From the IMG/VR virus record IMGVR_UViG_3300006752_006525, positions 33,320 to 97,319 of that record: DNA of 64,000 nt; one strand, given 5' to 3'. How positions within the stretch are numbered: position 1 is the stretch's first letter; each line of letters begins with the position of its first letter. The position numbers were made by a program, and so were the translations under genes. The notes beneath the pieces were generated by a model, which had not been told where the DNA came from, ran no database searches, and was given only the letters and a program-made list of their open reading frames with translations. The DNA is from a virus. This document shows positions 8,989-16,820 of the stretch, in pieces.

Positions 8989-11900
8989 ATGGCTGACATT
9001 AAGAACTTTGGTATAAAGGGTCTATCGTCAGACGTCCAACTCGGTAAGGGTGGCGGTAAAGTCAAATATGATTCTAGTAATAACAGATTCGACCTCACGC
9101 AGTCGGATGGTTCAACACTAGAAAATTTAAGACTTGGCGCGATCACTGCAGGTGCATGGACGGCAACAGCAATTGGTACGCAATATGGTGGTTTAGGACT
9201 TGACGGTTCCTCTTCAACTGGTATTGCAACGTTCTCATCTGGTACGGCTAGTATTGGTACAATCGATCTAAGCGATTCAGGCTTAGTTGATGCATCTTCG
9301 CAACTTCCAGTTGCACAAGGTGGTACTGGTGCAAGTACAGCAGGTGGAGCAAGAACTAACTTAGGGTTAGGTTCAATTGCAACGCAAGACTCAAACAATG
9401 TTGCTATTACAGGTGGTGCTTTAGATAGCACCGTCATCGGCGGTAGTACGGCGGCGGCAGGTAGTTTCACAACTATTAATGCTTCCGGTGCAATCACAGG
9501 TAACTTAACAGGTACAGCAGATGATGCTGATGGCCTATCAAGTGCTGTTACAGTTGGTCTTTCAGGAGACGCAACAGGTACAGCAACTTTTCAAGATGCT
9601 GGTGATACCGCAACAATTTCCACAACTTTAGCCACTGTTAACAGTGATGTAGGATCATATGGTAGTTCAACTGCTATTCCTGTACTCACAGTTAATGCTA
9701 AAGGTTTAGTTACAGCAGTAAGTACTGCTAGTATCTCAACAAGTTGGACAATTAGCGATGGCTCAAACACTTCTTCAATTGACGGTGGCGATACTTTAAC
9801 GGTATCAGGTACTGCAAACGAAGTAGATGTTGTTGTAAGCGGCGACTCATTAACAATCGGTTTACCTAACGATGTAACAATAGGTAACAACTTGACAGTA
9901 ACTGGTTCATTCCTTTCGGATGACATTACAGCGGCACAGGTAAGTGTTGCAGGTGATGCAGTTATTACAGGTAACTTAACAGTACAAGGAACTCAAACAA
10001 CAGTTAATTCGACAACAGTTGAAACTGCTGATGCAATTTTCCGTGTAAACAGTAATGGTACAACAGGTACTGACGTAGGTTTCGAAGCCAACGTTGGTGG
10101 CACTGCAAAGCAAATTGTTTATACAGGTGCTGGTAGTAAGTGGAGTGTAGGCTCCGAAACTTTTGTAGCGGCAACGTTCGAAGGTGATGTAACTGGTGAT
10201 GTAACTGGTGATGTAACAGGTAATGTTACAGGTAACTTAACTGGTGATGTAACTGGTGATGTAACTGGTGATGTAACTGGTAATGCAGATACAGCAACAA
10301 CTTTAGCGAATGCTAGAACAATAACAATAGACGGTGATGTAGATGCAACTGCTACTGCTTTTGATGGTAGTCAGAACATTACATTAACAACTACACTTGA
10401 TAACACAGGTGTTACAGCGGCTAGTTATGGTTCTGCTTCACTAGTTCCAGTATTAACTATTGATGCAAAAGGACGAGTAACATCTGCTAGTACAGCGGCT
10501 ATTACAACTTCTTTCACATTAGCAGGTGATACAGGTACGCAACTTGTTGAAGGTGGAGACACAGCAACAATAGCAGGTGGTACTAACATCACTACAGTAG
10601 CAAGTGCAACTGATACTTTAACAGTTAATCTAGATCCAAATATTAGTTTAACAAACGTTACTACATCAGGTGGCATTTTCACTGATGACATCTACGAGCA
10701 AACTACTAATGCAGGTATTACTTTTGGACATGACGTCAATGGTGGTGCGGCAACATTTAGTGGTACAGTAACTGGTGGTACATTAACTGACGGCACATTA
10801 AGTGCTTCAAGTGGTGCAATCACAGGTGCTACAACAATCACTGCAAGTGGTGCAATCACTGGTGGTAGTTTAACAGACGGTACTGCTACATTAAGTAGTG
10901 GTGCATTAACAGGTGCAACTAACGGTACATTTAGTGGTACAGTAACTGGTGGTACATTAACTGATGGCACATTAAGTGCAAGTTCAGGTGCTATTACAGG
11001 TGCTACAAATATCACAGCAAGTGGTACTGTTCAGTATGGTTCATTAAGTGATGGTTCAATCACAGTTACTGGTTTTGTCGATGAAGACAACATGGCTAGT
11101 GACAGTGCAACACTTATCCCAACGCAACAATCTGTTAAAGCATACGTCGACGCAGTTGCAACAGCGGCTGACTTAGACTTCCAAGGTGATGACGCAACTG
11201 CTTTAAGTATTGATCTTGATAGTGAAGTACTTACAATCGCAGGTGGAACTGGTCTAACAACAGCAGGTAGTGGTAACACTCTTACTGTTAACTTAGACAA
11301 CACAGCAGTAAGTGCTGGATCATATGGTAGTTCAACTGCTATTCCAACATTTACAGTTGATGCACAAGGACGTATTACAAATGCCTCTACAGCGGCAATT
11401 AGTACTTCTTGGACATTAAGTGATGGTTCCAATACACAAACTATCGATGGTGGTGATACTTTAACAGTATCAGGTACTACTGGCGAAGTTGATGTAGCGG
11501 TTAGTGCAACAGATACATTAACAATTGGTTTACCAAGCGATGTAACAATCGGTAATGACTTAACAGTTACTAACGACTTAACAGTATCAGGTACACTTAA
11601 CTCGGATGATATTACATCTGCAACAGTTAGTGTGTCAGGTGATGCAGTTATTTCTGGTAACTTAACAGTTAACGGTACACAAACTATTGTTAATTCAACA
11701 ACAGTTCAAACAGAAGATGCTATCTTCAGAACAAACAGTGGCGGTGCTAATACTGATGCTGGTTTTGAAGCAAACACAGCAAGTGGTGTAAAACAAATTC
11801 TTTACACAGCGGCTGGTACAGAATGGGACTTCGGTTCTGAGAATGTAAAAGCAAGTACGTTTGAAGGTAACTTAACAGGTGACGTAACAGGTGACACAAC

Positions 11901-12618
11901 AGGTGCTCACAATGGTACAGTTGGTGCAACAACACCAGCAACTGGTGCATTTACTACAATTAATGCTTCAGGTACAATTACTGGTGATGTAACTGGTGAT
12001 TTAACTGGTGACGTAACTGGTGATGTAACAGGTGATGTAACTGGTGATTTAACTGGTGATGTTACAGGTAGCATCAGTGGTGCAACTGGTACGTTTACAG
12101 GCGCAGTAAGTTTTGGTACATTAACAGATTCAGGTGAGAGCATTGCAATCACTAAGTTTGTTGATGAAGCAGATGGCATTGGCAACAACGACAATGACAC
12201 TACTATTCCAACTTCAGCGGCAGTTGTTGATTATGTTGCAACAAATGGTGGTGACGGACTATTACTTAGACAAGCATTGACATCAGGTAGTGCAACTATC
12301 GATACAAGTGCTATGCCTAACATTAGTAGCAGAACTTACTATGCACAAAAAATTGTAATTAAGATTGGAACAGCATTTAGTGGCGGTTCTTTCAACCATA
12401 TTCTTGTTAAAGAGAATGGTGGTAGTGGAACAGTATTAGTAGCGGCTGATGACGCAGATGCGGCAACAGCAGGTACTTACATCATCGAGTTAGATGGTGA
12501 TGCGGCACTTACAAAGAATGCGGCTGTACAAGTACAGTTCATGCAGGCAGACAGTAGCACAGCGGCTACAACTACTGCAGGTTCAGGTACAATCTCAGTA
12601 CATTACAACTATGTCTAA
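8989..12618 (+). CDS. Repetitive tail fibre protein, 1,209 aa
   Basis: A Thr/Gly/Ser/Asp-rich fibre. It has three copies of the Y-G-S-x5-P-x-x-T-V-x-A-x-G-R-V/I-T motif also seen in the 1,275-aa fibre. Two arrays of the pentapeptide G-D-V-T-G lie near residues 399-432 and 998-1028. An internal duplication of about 105-115 residues is encoded by 9742-10058 and 11407-11748. A short segment around residue 710 (STLIPTQQSVKAYVD-type) is common in marine phage fibres. The C-terminal 120 residues are less repetitive and may form the tip. It ends at a strong terminator. Confidence 0.85.
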   Translation: MADIKNFGIKGLSSDVQLGKGGGKVKYDSSNNRFDLTQSDGSTLENLRLGAITAGAWTATAIGTQYGGLGLDGSSSTGIATFSSGTASIGTIDLSDSGLVDASSQLPVAQGGTGASTAGGARTNLGLGSIATQDSNNVAITGGALDSTVIGGSTAAAGSFTTINASGAITGNLTGTADDADGLSSAVTVGLSGDATGTATFQDAGDTATISTTLATVNSDVGSYGSSTAIPVLTVNAKGLVTAVSTASISTSWTISDGSNTSSIDGGDTLTVSGTANEVDVVVSGDSLTIGLPNDVTIGNNLTVTGSFLSDDITAAQVSVAGDAVITGNLTVQGTQTTVNSTTVETADAIFRVNSNGTTGTDVGFEANVGGTAKQIVYTGAGSKWSVGSETFVAATFEGDVTGDVTGDVTGNVTGNLTGDVTGDVTGDVTGNADTATTLANARTITIDGDVDATATAFDGSQNITLTTTLDNTGVTAASYGSASLVPVLTIDAKGRVTSASTAAITTSFTLAGDTGTQLVEGGDTATIAGGTNITTVASATDTLTVNLDPNISLTNVTTSGGIFTDDIYEQTTNAGITFGHDVNGGAATFSGTVTGGTLTDGTLSASSGAITGATTITASGAITGGSLTDGTATLSSGALTGATNGTFSGTVTGGTLTDGTLSASSGAITGATNITASGTVQYGSLSDGSITVTGFVDEDNMASDSATLIPTQQSVKAYVDAVATAADLDFQGDDATALSIDLDSEVLTIAGGTGLTTAGSGNTLTVNLDNTAVSAGSYGSSTAIPTFTVDAQGRITNASTAAISTSWTLSDGSNTQTIDGGDTLTVSGTTGEVDVAVSATDTLTIGLPSDVTIGNDLTVTNDLTVSGTLNSDDITSATVSVSGDAVISGNLTVNGTQTIVNSTTVQTEDAIFRTNSGGANTDAGFEANTASGVKQILYTAAGTEWDFGSENVKASTFEGNLTGDVTGDTTGAHNGTVGATTPATGAFTTINASGTITGDVTGDLTGDVTGDVTGDVTGDLTGDVTGSISGATGTFTGAVSFGTLTDSGESIAITKFVDEADGIGNNDNDTTIPTSAAVVDYVATNGGDGLLLRQALTSGSATIDTSAMPNISSRTYYAQKIVIKIGTAFSGGSFNHILVKENGGSGTVLVAADDADAATAGTYIIELDGDAALTKNAAVQVQFMQADSSTAATTTAGSGTISVHYNYV
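9742..10058 (+). repeat. Internal duplication in fibre gene, copy 1
   Basis: Encodes a block beginning SWTISDGSN and ending near AIFRVNSNG. It is closely matched by the second copy at 11407-11748. Confidence 0.7.
10183..10284 (+). repeat. GGTGATGTAACT tandem array encoding G-D-V-T-G
   Basis: Near-perfect tandem 12-15 base units encode repeated GDVTG/GNVTG/GNLTG. A second array lies at 11982-12070. Such arrays can change length by slippage or recombination. Confidence 0.75.
11407..11748 (+). repeat. Internal duplication in fibre gene, copy 2
   Basis: Encodes SWTLSDGSN to AIFRTNSGG, matching the block at 9742-10058 with a small insertion (an extra LTVTNDLTV-like segment). Confidence 0.7.
11982..12070 (+). 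repeat. Second G-D-V-T-G coding tandem array
   Basis: Same repeat type as 10183-10284, with alternating GDVTG and GDLTG units. Confidence 0.75.
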
Positions 12619-12635
12619 TTAATTTTAGATAACTA

Positions 12636-12665
12636 AAAAGGGCAGTTTAACTGCCCTTTTTTTTG
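12636..12665. terminator. Bidirectional rho-independent terminator
   Basis: AAAAAGGGCAG, loop TTTAA, CTGCCC and an eight-T run. The A-run on the other side becomes a T-run on the minus strand. It can therefore end both the fibre operon (+) and the riboswitch-peptide unit (-) that converge here. Confidence 0.85.
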
Positions 12666-12667
12666 AC

Positions 12668-12817
12668 TTAAGGATAGAAAGGATTATCTGTGATATACTT
12701 AGGCCACTCTGTTCTTTTCTCCACAGTGGGGAAACTCAAAGTTGACACTCTTTTTACTTTCTTAAGTTGTTTTTGTACAGCACGTCGAACGAGTACTGTC
12801 TCTTGATACTTAGTCAT
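12668..12817 (-). CDS. Basic 49-aa peptide under a tandem glutamine-riboswitch-like leader
   Basis: The ATG is preceded by ATAGGAGAATGAC, a strong ribosome binding site. The N-terminal half is strongly basic, with many Lys and Arg. The C-terminal part is Trp/Tyr/Pro-rich and ends NPFYP. There is no signal peptide or membrane segment. The gene lies directly below two aptamers of the glnA/downstream-peptide class and stops just before a terminator, so it forms a one-gene unit. Known glutamine riboswitches in cyanobacteria and marine metagenomes often precede glnA, glutamine synthetase inactivating factors or short peptides. A role in nitrogen metabolism is inferred from that; I do not recognise the peptide itself. 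Confidence 0.75.
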   Translation of the reverse strand: MTKYQETVLVRRAVQKQLKKVKRVSTLSFPTVEKRTEWPKYITDNPFYP

Positions 12818-12838
12818 GTCATTCTCCTATCGGAAAAT

Positions 12839-12887
12839 GCGTTCCTTCGGCTTCATTGCCTACTTCCGTCCTTTACAGGATGAACGT
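12839..12887 (-). ncRNA. Glutamine riboswitch-like aptamer, copy 2 (gene-proximal)
   Basis: Read on the minus strand, an outer helix ACGTTC/GAACGC encloses two hairpins, TCC-TGTAAA-GGA and GGC-AATGAA-GCC. They are joined by the conserved CGGAAGTAG and CGAAGGAACGC. This matches the three-way-junction pattern I know for the glnA/downstream-peptide glutamine riboswitch. Compared with copy 1, both hairpin stems change on both sides while pairing is kept. Confidence 0.82.
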
Positions 12888-12893
12888 AACAAT

Positions 12894-12943
12894 GCGTTCC
12901 TTCGTCACTATTGACTACTTCCGCCCAATGATTGGGTGAACGT
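12894..12943 (-). ncRNA. Glutamine riboswitch-like aptamer, copy 1 (promoter-proximal)
   Basis: Minus strand: outer helix ACGTTC/GAACGC, hairpin CCCAAT-C-ATTGGG, conserved CGGAAGTAG, hairpin GTC-AATAGT-GAC and conserved CGAAGGAACGC. The aptamer begins at about the expected transcription start of the late promoter at 12950-12957, so it would be the very 5' end of the mRNA. Confidence 0.82.
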
Positions 12944-12949
12944 ATAAAA

Positions 12950-12957
12950 TATTTATC
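12950..12957 (-). promoter_or_regulatory. T4-type late promoter driving the riboswitch unit
   Basis: GATAAATA on the minus strand. With T4-late geometry the start falls near 12944, at the first base of aptamer copy 1. It lies just past the ferredoxin stop codon. Confidence 0.7.
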
Positions 12958-12961
12958 ACTT

Positions 12962-13288
12962 TTAGGATTCTAATTGTACGATTTTAATGGCTTCTTCTGT
13001 GCTATATGGACTTGATTCTGCCATTGGAGGCTTAGTTTCGTAGATGTTTTCATACTTTTCTACCATGTCAGCATTGATTTGTATGAATGGCTTTTCTGCT
13101 TCTGGCACATCAATCTCATCAAATATTGCATCAACAGGACATTCTGGTACACACAATCCACAATCAATACATTCATCTGGATCTATGACCAACATATTTG
13201 GTCCTTCATAAAAACAATCAACAGGACATACTTGAACGCAATGTGTGTCCTTACAGCCGACACAAGCACTAGTTACTACAAATGCCAT
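12962..13288 (-). CDS. fdxA: Seven-iron ferredoxin (FdxA type), 108 aa
   Basis: The cysteine pattern is C9, C12, C17, C21-P, then C40-x2-C43-x2-C46-x3-C50-P. This equals the Azotobacter FdI/FdxA spacing: C9, C17 and C50 would hold a 3Fe-4S cluster and C21, C40, C43 and C46 a 4Fe-4S cluster. Length (108) fits the family (about 107). Such ferredoxins carry electrons in the cytoplasm. It follows the 2OG-oxygenase-like gene after one base, so both are probably co-transcribed. It may serve phage-encoded or host redox enzymes such as the radical SAM QueE, but that link is inference. Confidence 0.9.
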   Translation of the reverse strand: MAFVVTSACVGCKDTHCVQVCPVDCFYEGPNMLVIDPDECIDCGLCVPECPVDAIFDEIDVPEAEKPFIQINADMVEKYENIYETKPPMAESSPYSTEEAIKIVQLES

Positions 13289-13289
13289 T

Positions 13290-13892
13290 TTACCCCTTTT
13301 GAAATTTTGGTTTTAAGTCTATATGATACGTGCAAGAAAATACCAGTGTTCTTTTATCTGATAAGTTTGGTGTCATGCCCCATGGAATATGACTTGGCCA
13401 AAACATTACCTTTGCTGGCTTACCTCTTTTAACAACATTGGATGGTGTCACTATAGGTGGCGTAGCCCAACGTTTGTCTCCAAAGTGTTCAAAGTAAACA
13501 CTTGAACTTTTATCTGCACTCTCATCTACATCGAGGAACACTAATGCTGAATACCATCTAAGTCTTTCAGCATTGAGTGGAAAATTATGTTTAGGATTAA
13601 TTGATATAAATTTACTATTAGCACAGGTTATATCTATTTGTGCTTGATTCAACTTATAGTAATCAAAAACTTGCTGGTGAAAAACGTTGCCAAGTATCTG
13701 TACTAGTTTCCTAGTCTTGTCAACTGTGTTGTTTTCTCCTGTGATAAATCCAAAGTTAGTTTCAATTCGAGGAAGTTTTGTATCTACCTCAGTAATAATA
13801 TCAGATATCATATTGCTATCTAATTCTAGTTGTCCATCAAAAACCAAGTCTGGAAACATAGGAGTAATATTCCACCCTAGCGATTTCCTCAT
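13290..13892 (-). CDS. Putative 2OG-Fe(II) oxygenase-like phage protein, 200 aa
   Basis: The N-terminus contains [14 protein letters not shown] and the C-terminus a [16 protein letters not shown] segment followed by [13 protein letters not shown]. This is the His...Arg pattern of the oxygenase-like family common in T4-like marine phages. The substrate is unknown. The start is uncertain: ATG 13892 sits only five bases after a late promoter core (GGTAAATA), which would make the mRNA leaderless. The next Met is residue 12. The gene lies one base upstream of the ferredoxin. Confidence 0.65.
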   Translation of the reverse strand: MRKSLGWNITPMFPDLVFDGQLELDSNMISDIITEVDTKLPRIETNFGFITGENNTVDKTRKLVQILGNVFHQQVFDYYKLNQAQIDITCANSKFISINPKHNFPLNAERLRWYSALVFLDVDESADKSSSVYFEHFGDKRWATPPIVTPSNVVKRGKPAKVMFWPSHIPWGMTPNLSDKRTLVFSCTYHIDLKPKFQKG

Positions 13893-13896
13893 ACTA

Positions 13897-13905
13897 CTAT
13901 TTACC
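13897..13905 (-). promoter_or_regulatory. Possible late promoter (GGTAAATAG)
   Basis: Minus-strand GGTAAATAG ends next to the start codon at 13892, with a five-base gap. If active, the transcript would start at or next to the ATG. Confidence 0.45.
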
Positions 13906-13922
13906 GGCTGGCTTTAATATGC

Positions 13923-13950
13923 TTGACATATAATGAATGTACTGTATAAT
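13923..13950 (+). promoter_or_regulatory. Sigma70-type promoter, TTGACA-16-TATAAT
   Basis: Perfect -35 (13923-13928) and -10 (13945-13950) with a 16-base spacer, 27 bases upstream of the lipoprotein start codon at 13978. Confidence 0.85.
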
Positions 13951-13977
13951 ATAGTTTTTACACATAGTAGGTATGAA

Positions 13978-15417
13978 ATGAATAAGCATTGTTTATTGTT
14001 AGGTACAATATTATTAGCCAGTTGTGGAGGCGGAGGAACATCTCCTGCTGTTGGTTTGCAACCGTTAAATCCAACACCACCTGCACCAACACCACAATTC
14101 AAAGAAGATGCAGTAGTATTATCAAATCCCAATACATATTTTACACAAAGTTGTATGGAGCCAAACGTTCAATTTGTTTTGCCTACTAAACTTAACGGTG
14201 ATGAACATGTTGATTTCATAGTACACTATTGGTGTTCTGCTGATCCATGGGGTGACTCTAAACGTGAACCCACACCAGATACACTAGTAGCATGGGCAAG
14301 TAATGGACTAGGTGGATATGATGTTGTTAACTATGAAGTGTTTAATGATTCGTATCCAAAGATAGGCTCAGCAACAAGAAAAGTTTCTGTCAAAGACATC
14401 AACAATGATGGCTTACCCGACTTTGCATTTGCTACAAACATGGAAGATGGTAGAGCAACAGGTGGTCCAGATAACCAAGAAGATGCATTGAGCAATGGTG
14501 CCTACCCTGCTATCCTATTAAGTTCTGCTGATTACAAATACACAGTCCACACTATGGGAGAAATTGATTGGGGACATGCTGTAGACTTTGCACCCAACGG
14601 TGATGCAGTTTTTGCTGGTTACTTATGGACAGCAGAGCAACAGGCATTTAGATTACAAGACAGTTCTTTTGTAGATGTATCTGATCAATATCCAGTTGTG
14701 CAAGGTAACTCGTTTAGGTTTGGTGCAGAATTGTTAGTAAACACTAACCGATTGGAAAGTGGTAATCACTCAATTGAATTATACAACGGAAAAGAACTTT
14801 TACATGTGTGGGAAAGGCCTACATTGTTTGAAGTAGATATAGACAACCAAATGTATCCAGTATCAGATATCAATGGTAGAAAAGCAGTTGGTGGAACAGT
14901 GCCTGAGATATGTGTAATGGACTACAACGGCAAAGAAACATTTGTGATGTCTGTGCTGTCTAGTCAATTAGTATCCGGTGAGGACTTACAGGAAGATTAT
15001 TACTACACCAACAGCGAATTTCTAAACGCATTACGCATTGAATTCTTCCAAGTAGAGAACAATCAATTAATAAGGATTGCAGACCCAATTGATGTAGAGT
15101 TAGACACAGCAGACTTCAACTTTATGGTGTGTGATGATATCAATGGTGACGGATTAGATGATTTGCAAATACAAAAACACAGTAATCGCATTGACAATGA
15201 CAGAGATACAGGCGGTATACCTGACGTTTTATTGCAATCTTCTAGTGGTATGAACTATGTAAACACCACAGAATGGCCACAATACAGCAGTAAAAACATG
15301 TCTACTTGGGGTATGTTACTGGATGTAAATGCTGATGGATACAGTGATCTCATGCTGTGGGAAGAAGCAGTAGACTTGGGCGATATAGAAATATATTTAG
15401 GAAACAAAGACTTATAA
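13978..15417 (+). CDS. Lipoprotein with VCBS/FG-GAP-like repeats, 479 aa
   Basis: I chose ATG 13978, because it gives a proper lipoprotein signal: M-N-K-H, hydrophobic LLLGTILL, lipobox LAS-C (Cys about residue 18), then a Gly run and a Pro/Thr-rich linker. An upstream in-frame ATG at 13933 would overlap the promoter. The mature part has D-x-N-x-D-G-x-x-D calcium-binding-type motifs near residues 72 (degenerate), 140, 387 and 449, as in VCBS/FG-GAP beta-propellers. It would be exported and lipid-anchored in the host envelope. A host-type promoter suggests expression early in infection. Superinfection exclusion or receptor masking is possible but inferred; a host-derived moron gene is likely. 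Confidence 0.8.
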   Translation: MNKHCLLLGTILLASCGGGGTSPAVGLQPLNPTPPAPTPQFKEDAVVLSNPNTYFTQSCMEPNVQFVLPTKLNGDEHVDFIVHYWCSADPWGDSKREPTPDTLVAWASNGLGGYDVVNYEVFNDSYPKIGSATRKVSVKDINNDGLPDFAFATNMEDGRATGGPDNQEDALSNGAYPAILLSSADYKYTVHTMGEIDWGHAVDFAPNGDAVFAGYLWTAEQQAFRLQDSSFVDVSDQYPVVQGNSFRFGAELLVNTNRLESGNHSIELYNGKELLHVWERPTLFEVDIDNQMYPVSDINGRKAVGGTVPEICVMDYNGKETFVMSVLSSQLVSGEDLQEDYYYTNSEFLNALRIEFFQVENNQLIRIADPIDVELDTADFNFMVCDDINGDGLDDLQIQKHSNRIDNDRDTGGIPDVLLQSSSGMNYVNTTEWPQYSSKNMSTWGMLLDVNADGYSDLMLWEEAVDLGDIEIYLGNKDL

Positions 15418-15422
15418 AAAGG

Positions 15423-15450
15423 TTGACAAATATGCAAAATTTGCTATACT
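15423..15450 (+). promoter_or_regulatory. Sigma70-type promoter, TTGACA-16-TATACT
   Basis: Perfect -35 and TATACT -10. From 15441 to 15469 it shares a near-identical 29-base block (TTGCTATACTATAT-N-CATAG, then TTAGGAAAT) with the promoters at 16763 and 41687. Confidence 0.85.
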
Positions 15451-15487
15451 ATATACATAGTTAGGAAATAGGAAACAGGAGTTAAGT

Positions 15488-15799
15488 ATGTATATTTTAG
15501 AAAACAAAACAAACGGTTCGGTCTTTGGTGCAAAGAGTTATTACATCAAGTCTGAATTTTCAACAGCGGCGGCGGCTAAAGCGGCTTTAACCAGATACAC
15601 TAAGAAGTATGCTGATCATGACTACATCAACTTTGATCCAGAGAACTTCAAGGTAACTGCTTGGGCTGATTATGATGAGCCTCAAGTTACTAGAACTGCA
15701 AGGTTCCCAGGTACTGGTGAAGAGAGAACTTACACAATTGGTATCAATAGTGTTGGTACTTGTGTAGACCCAGCAACAGAAACTTACTGGAGTATGTAA
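15488..15799 (+). CDS. Hypothetical early protein, 103 aa
   Basis: Preceded by GGAAACAGGAG and the strong promoter at 15423, so likely expressed early. The N-terminal half has an Ala-rich helix (STAAAAKAALTRYTKKY); the rest is polar with many Thr and Tyr. No known motif. It lies directly upstream of the tRNA-Arg gene, which may be on the same transcript. Confidence 0.7.
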   Translation: MYILENKTNGSVFGAKSYYIKSEFSTAAAAKAALTRYTKKYADHDYINFDPENFKVTAWADYDEPQVTRTARFPGTGEERTYTIGINSVGTCVDPATETYWSM

Positions 15800-15805
15800 T
15801 CAAGA

Positions 15806-15882
15806 GCGGCTGTAGCTCAGTTGGATAGAGTATGTGGCTACGAACCACAAGGTCGGGAGTTCGAATCTTCCCAGCCGCGCCA
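15806..15882 (+). tRNA. tRNA-Arg (ACG)
   Basis: A 77-base cloverleaf with acceptor GCGGCTG/CAGCCGC and encoded CCA. The D-arm has AGCTCAGTTGGATAGAG, the anticodon loop is CTACGAA (anticodon ACG) and the T-loop is TTCGAAT. Confidence 0.95.
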
Positions 15883-15893
15883 AGAGGAAATGT

Positions 15894-16511
15894 ATGGTAG
15901 TTAAAAACAACAAAATTATTCTCACAGATTGTGATGGAGTCCTACTCGATTGGGAGGAGGGCTTTTCTGTTTGGATGGAACATCACGGACATGAAAAGGT
16001 AGAAGGCTATCAATACATGTATAACATTGGTGATAGGTATGGTATCACTAAAGAACAAGGTAAGAAGTCTATCAAGACATTCAATGAGAGTGCCGCCATT
16101 GGCTTCTTACCTCCCCTCAGAGATGCACAATACTATGTGAAGTTACTTGCTGAAAAACATCAGTATAGGTTTGTTGTGCTCACAAGTCTCAGTTTAGATC
16201 CTTATGCAAAAGAACTGAGAATCAGAAACCTAAACAAAATATTCGGCGACATATTCTTAGACGTCATTTGTTTAGACACAGGTGCAGACAAAGATGAAGC
16301 ACTGGACCAACTTGCTCAAAAGTACCAAGGTAACTATTGGGTTGAAGATAAACCTGAGAATGTTATGGCTGGTGTAGACAGAGGCTTTACAGGTATTCTC
16401 ATAGAGCATGGACATAACATGGGTTGGGAAGATACCTTTGTTGCTAAGAAGTGGGAAGATATCTACAATCTTGTAACAAGGAATGAAAAGCAAGAAGACT
16501 ACTCTCGGTAA
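15894..16511 (+). CDS. HAD-superfamily phosphatase/5'-nucleotidase-like, 205 aa
   Basis: ATG 15894 is chosen because the longer frame runs into the tRNA; GAGGAAA precedes it. Motif I is LTDCDGVLLDW near residues 10-20, with D-x-D nucleophile and acid. A motif II-like VVLTSLS is near residue 100. WVEDKPENVMAG near residue 160 resembles the acidic motif III/IV region. HAD enzymes of this kind dephosphorylate nucleotides or polynucleotide ends; 5'(3')-nucleotidase is the closest guess. It lies in an early gene cluster downstream of tRNA-Arg. Confidence 0.75.
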   Translation: MVVKNNKIILTDCDGVLLDWEEGFSVWMEHHGHEKVEGYQYMYNIGDRYGITKEQGKKSIKTFNESAAIGFLPPLRDAQYYVKLLAEKHQYRFVVLTSLSLDPYAKELRIRNLNKIFGDIFLDVICLDTGADKDEALDQLAQKYQGNYWVEDKPENVMAGVDRGFTGILIEHGHNMGWEDTFVAKKWEDIYNLVTRNEKQEDYSR

Positions 16512-16740
16512 GTATCTCAAGTTTAGATTACCCACTGGAGGTGCAGGGTTGCCAGCTCAAATGCACAAGAACAAAATAGCAAAATGTGTAAGAGGTTACA
16601 CAGAACCAGTTGGTATAGATGTTAAATTTGAAACAGAAGGGTACACATTGAACGTGTATTTTGAATCAAATACGGATTTAGCACAGTTTTTATTGCTATA
16701 CAGCAACGAATACGGCAAACCCAGTGTGCTAAGTTATTGA
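16483..16740 (+). CDS. Hypothetical protein, 85 aa
   Basis: Overlaps the end of the HAD gene by 29 bases in another frame. The N-terminus is basic; the rest alternates hydrophobic and polar residues as in a small alpha/beta domain. I recognise no family. Confidence 0.6.
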   Translation: MKSKKTTLGKYLKFRLPTGGAGLPAQMHKNKIAKCVRGYTEPVGIDVKFETEGYTLNVYFESNTDLAQFLLLYSNEYGKPSVLSY

Positions 16741-16762
16741 TTTTATTAGAGAAAAAAACCGG

Positions 16763-16790
16763 TTGACAATACACAGAAATTTGCTATACT
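16763..16790 (+). promoter_or_regulatory. Sigma70-type promoter, TTGACA-16-TATACT
   Basis: Preceded by CCGG and followed by the conserved block at 16781-16809. Drives the gene at 16821, with AGGAGAGCAG before its ATG. Confidence 0.85.
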
Positions 16791-16820
16791 ATATGCATAG
16801 TTAGGAAATAGGAGAGCAGA

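Noticed and set aside
9591-12200. Several minus-strand ORFs inside the fibre genes
   Set aside because: They mirror Thr/Gly/Val repeat codons, have no ribosome sites, and overlap strong plus-strand coding.
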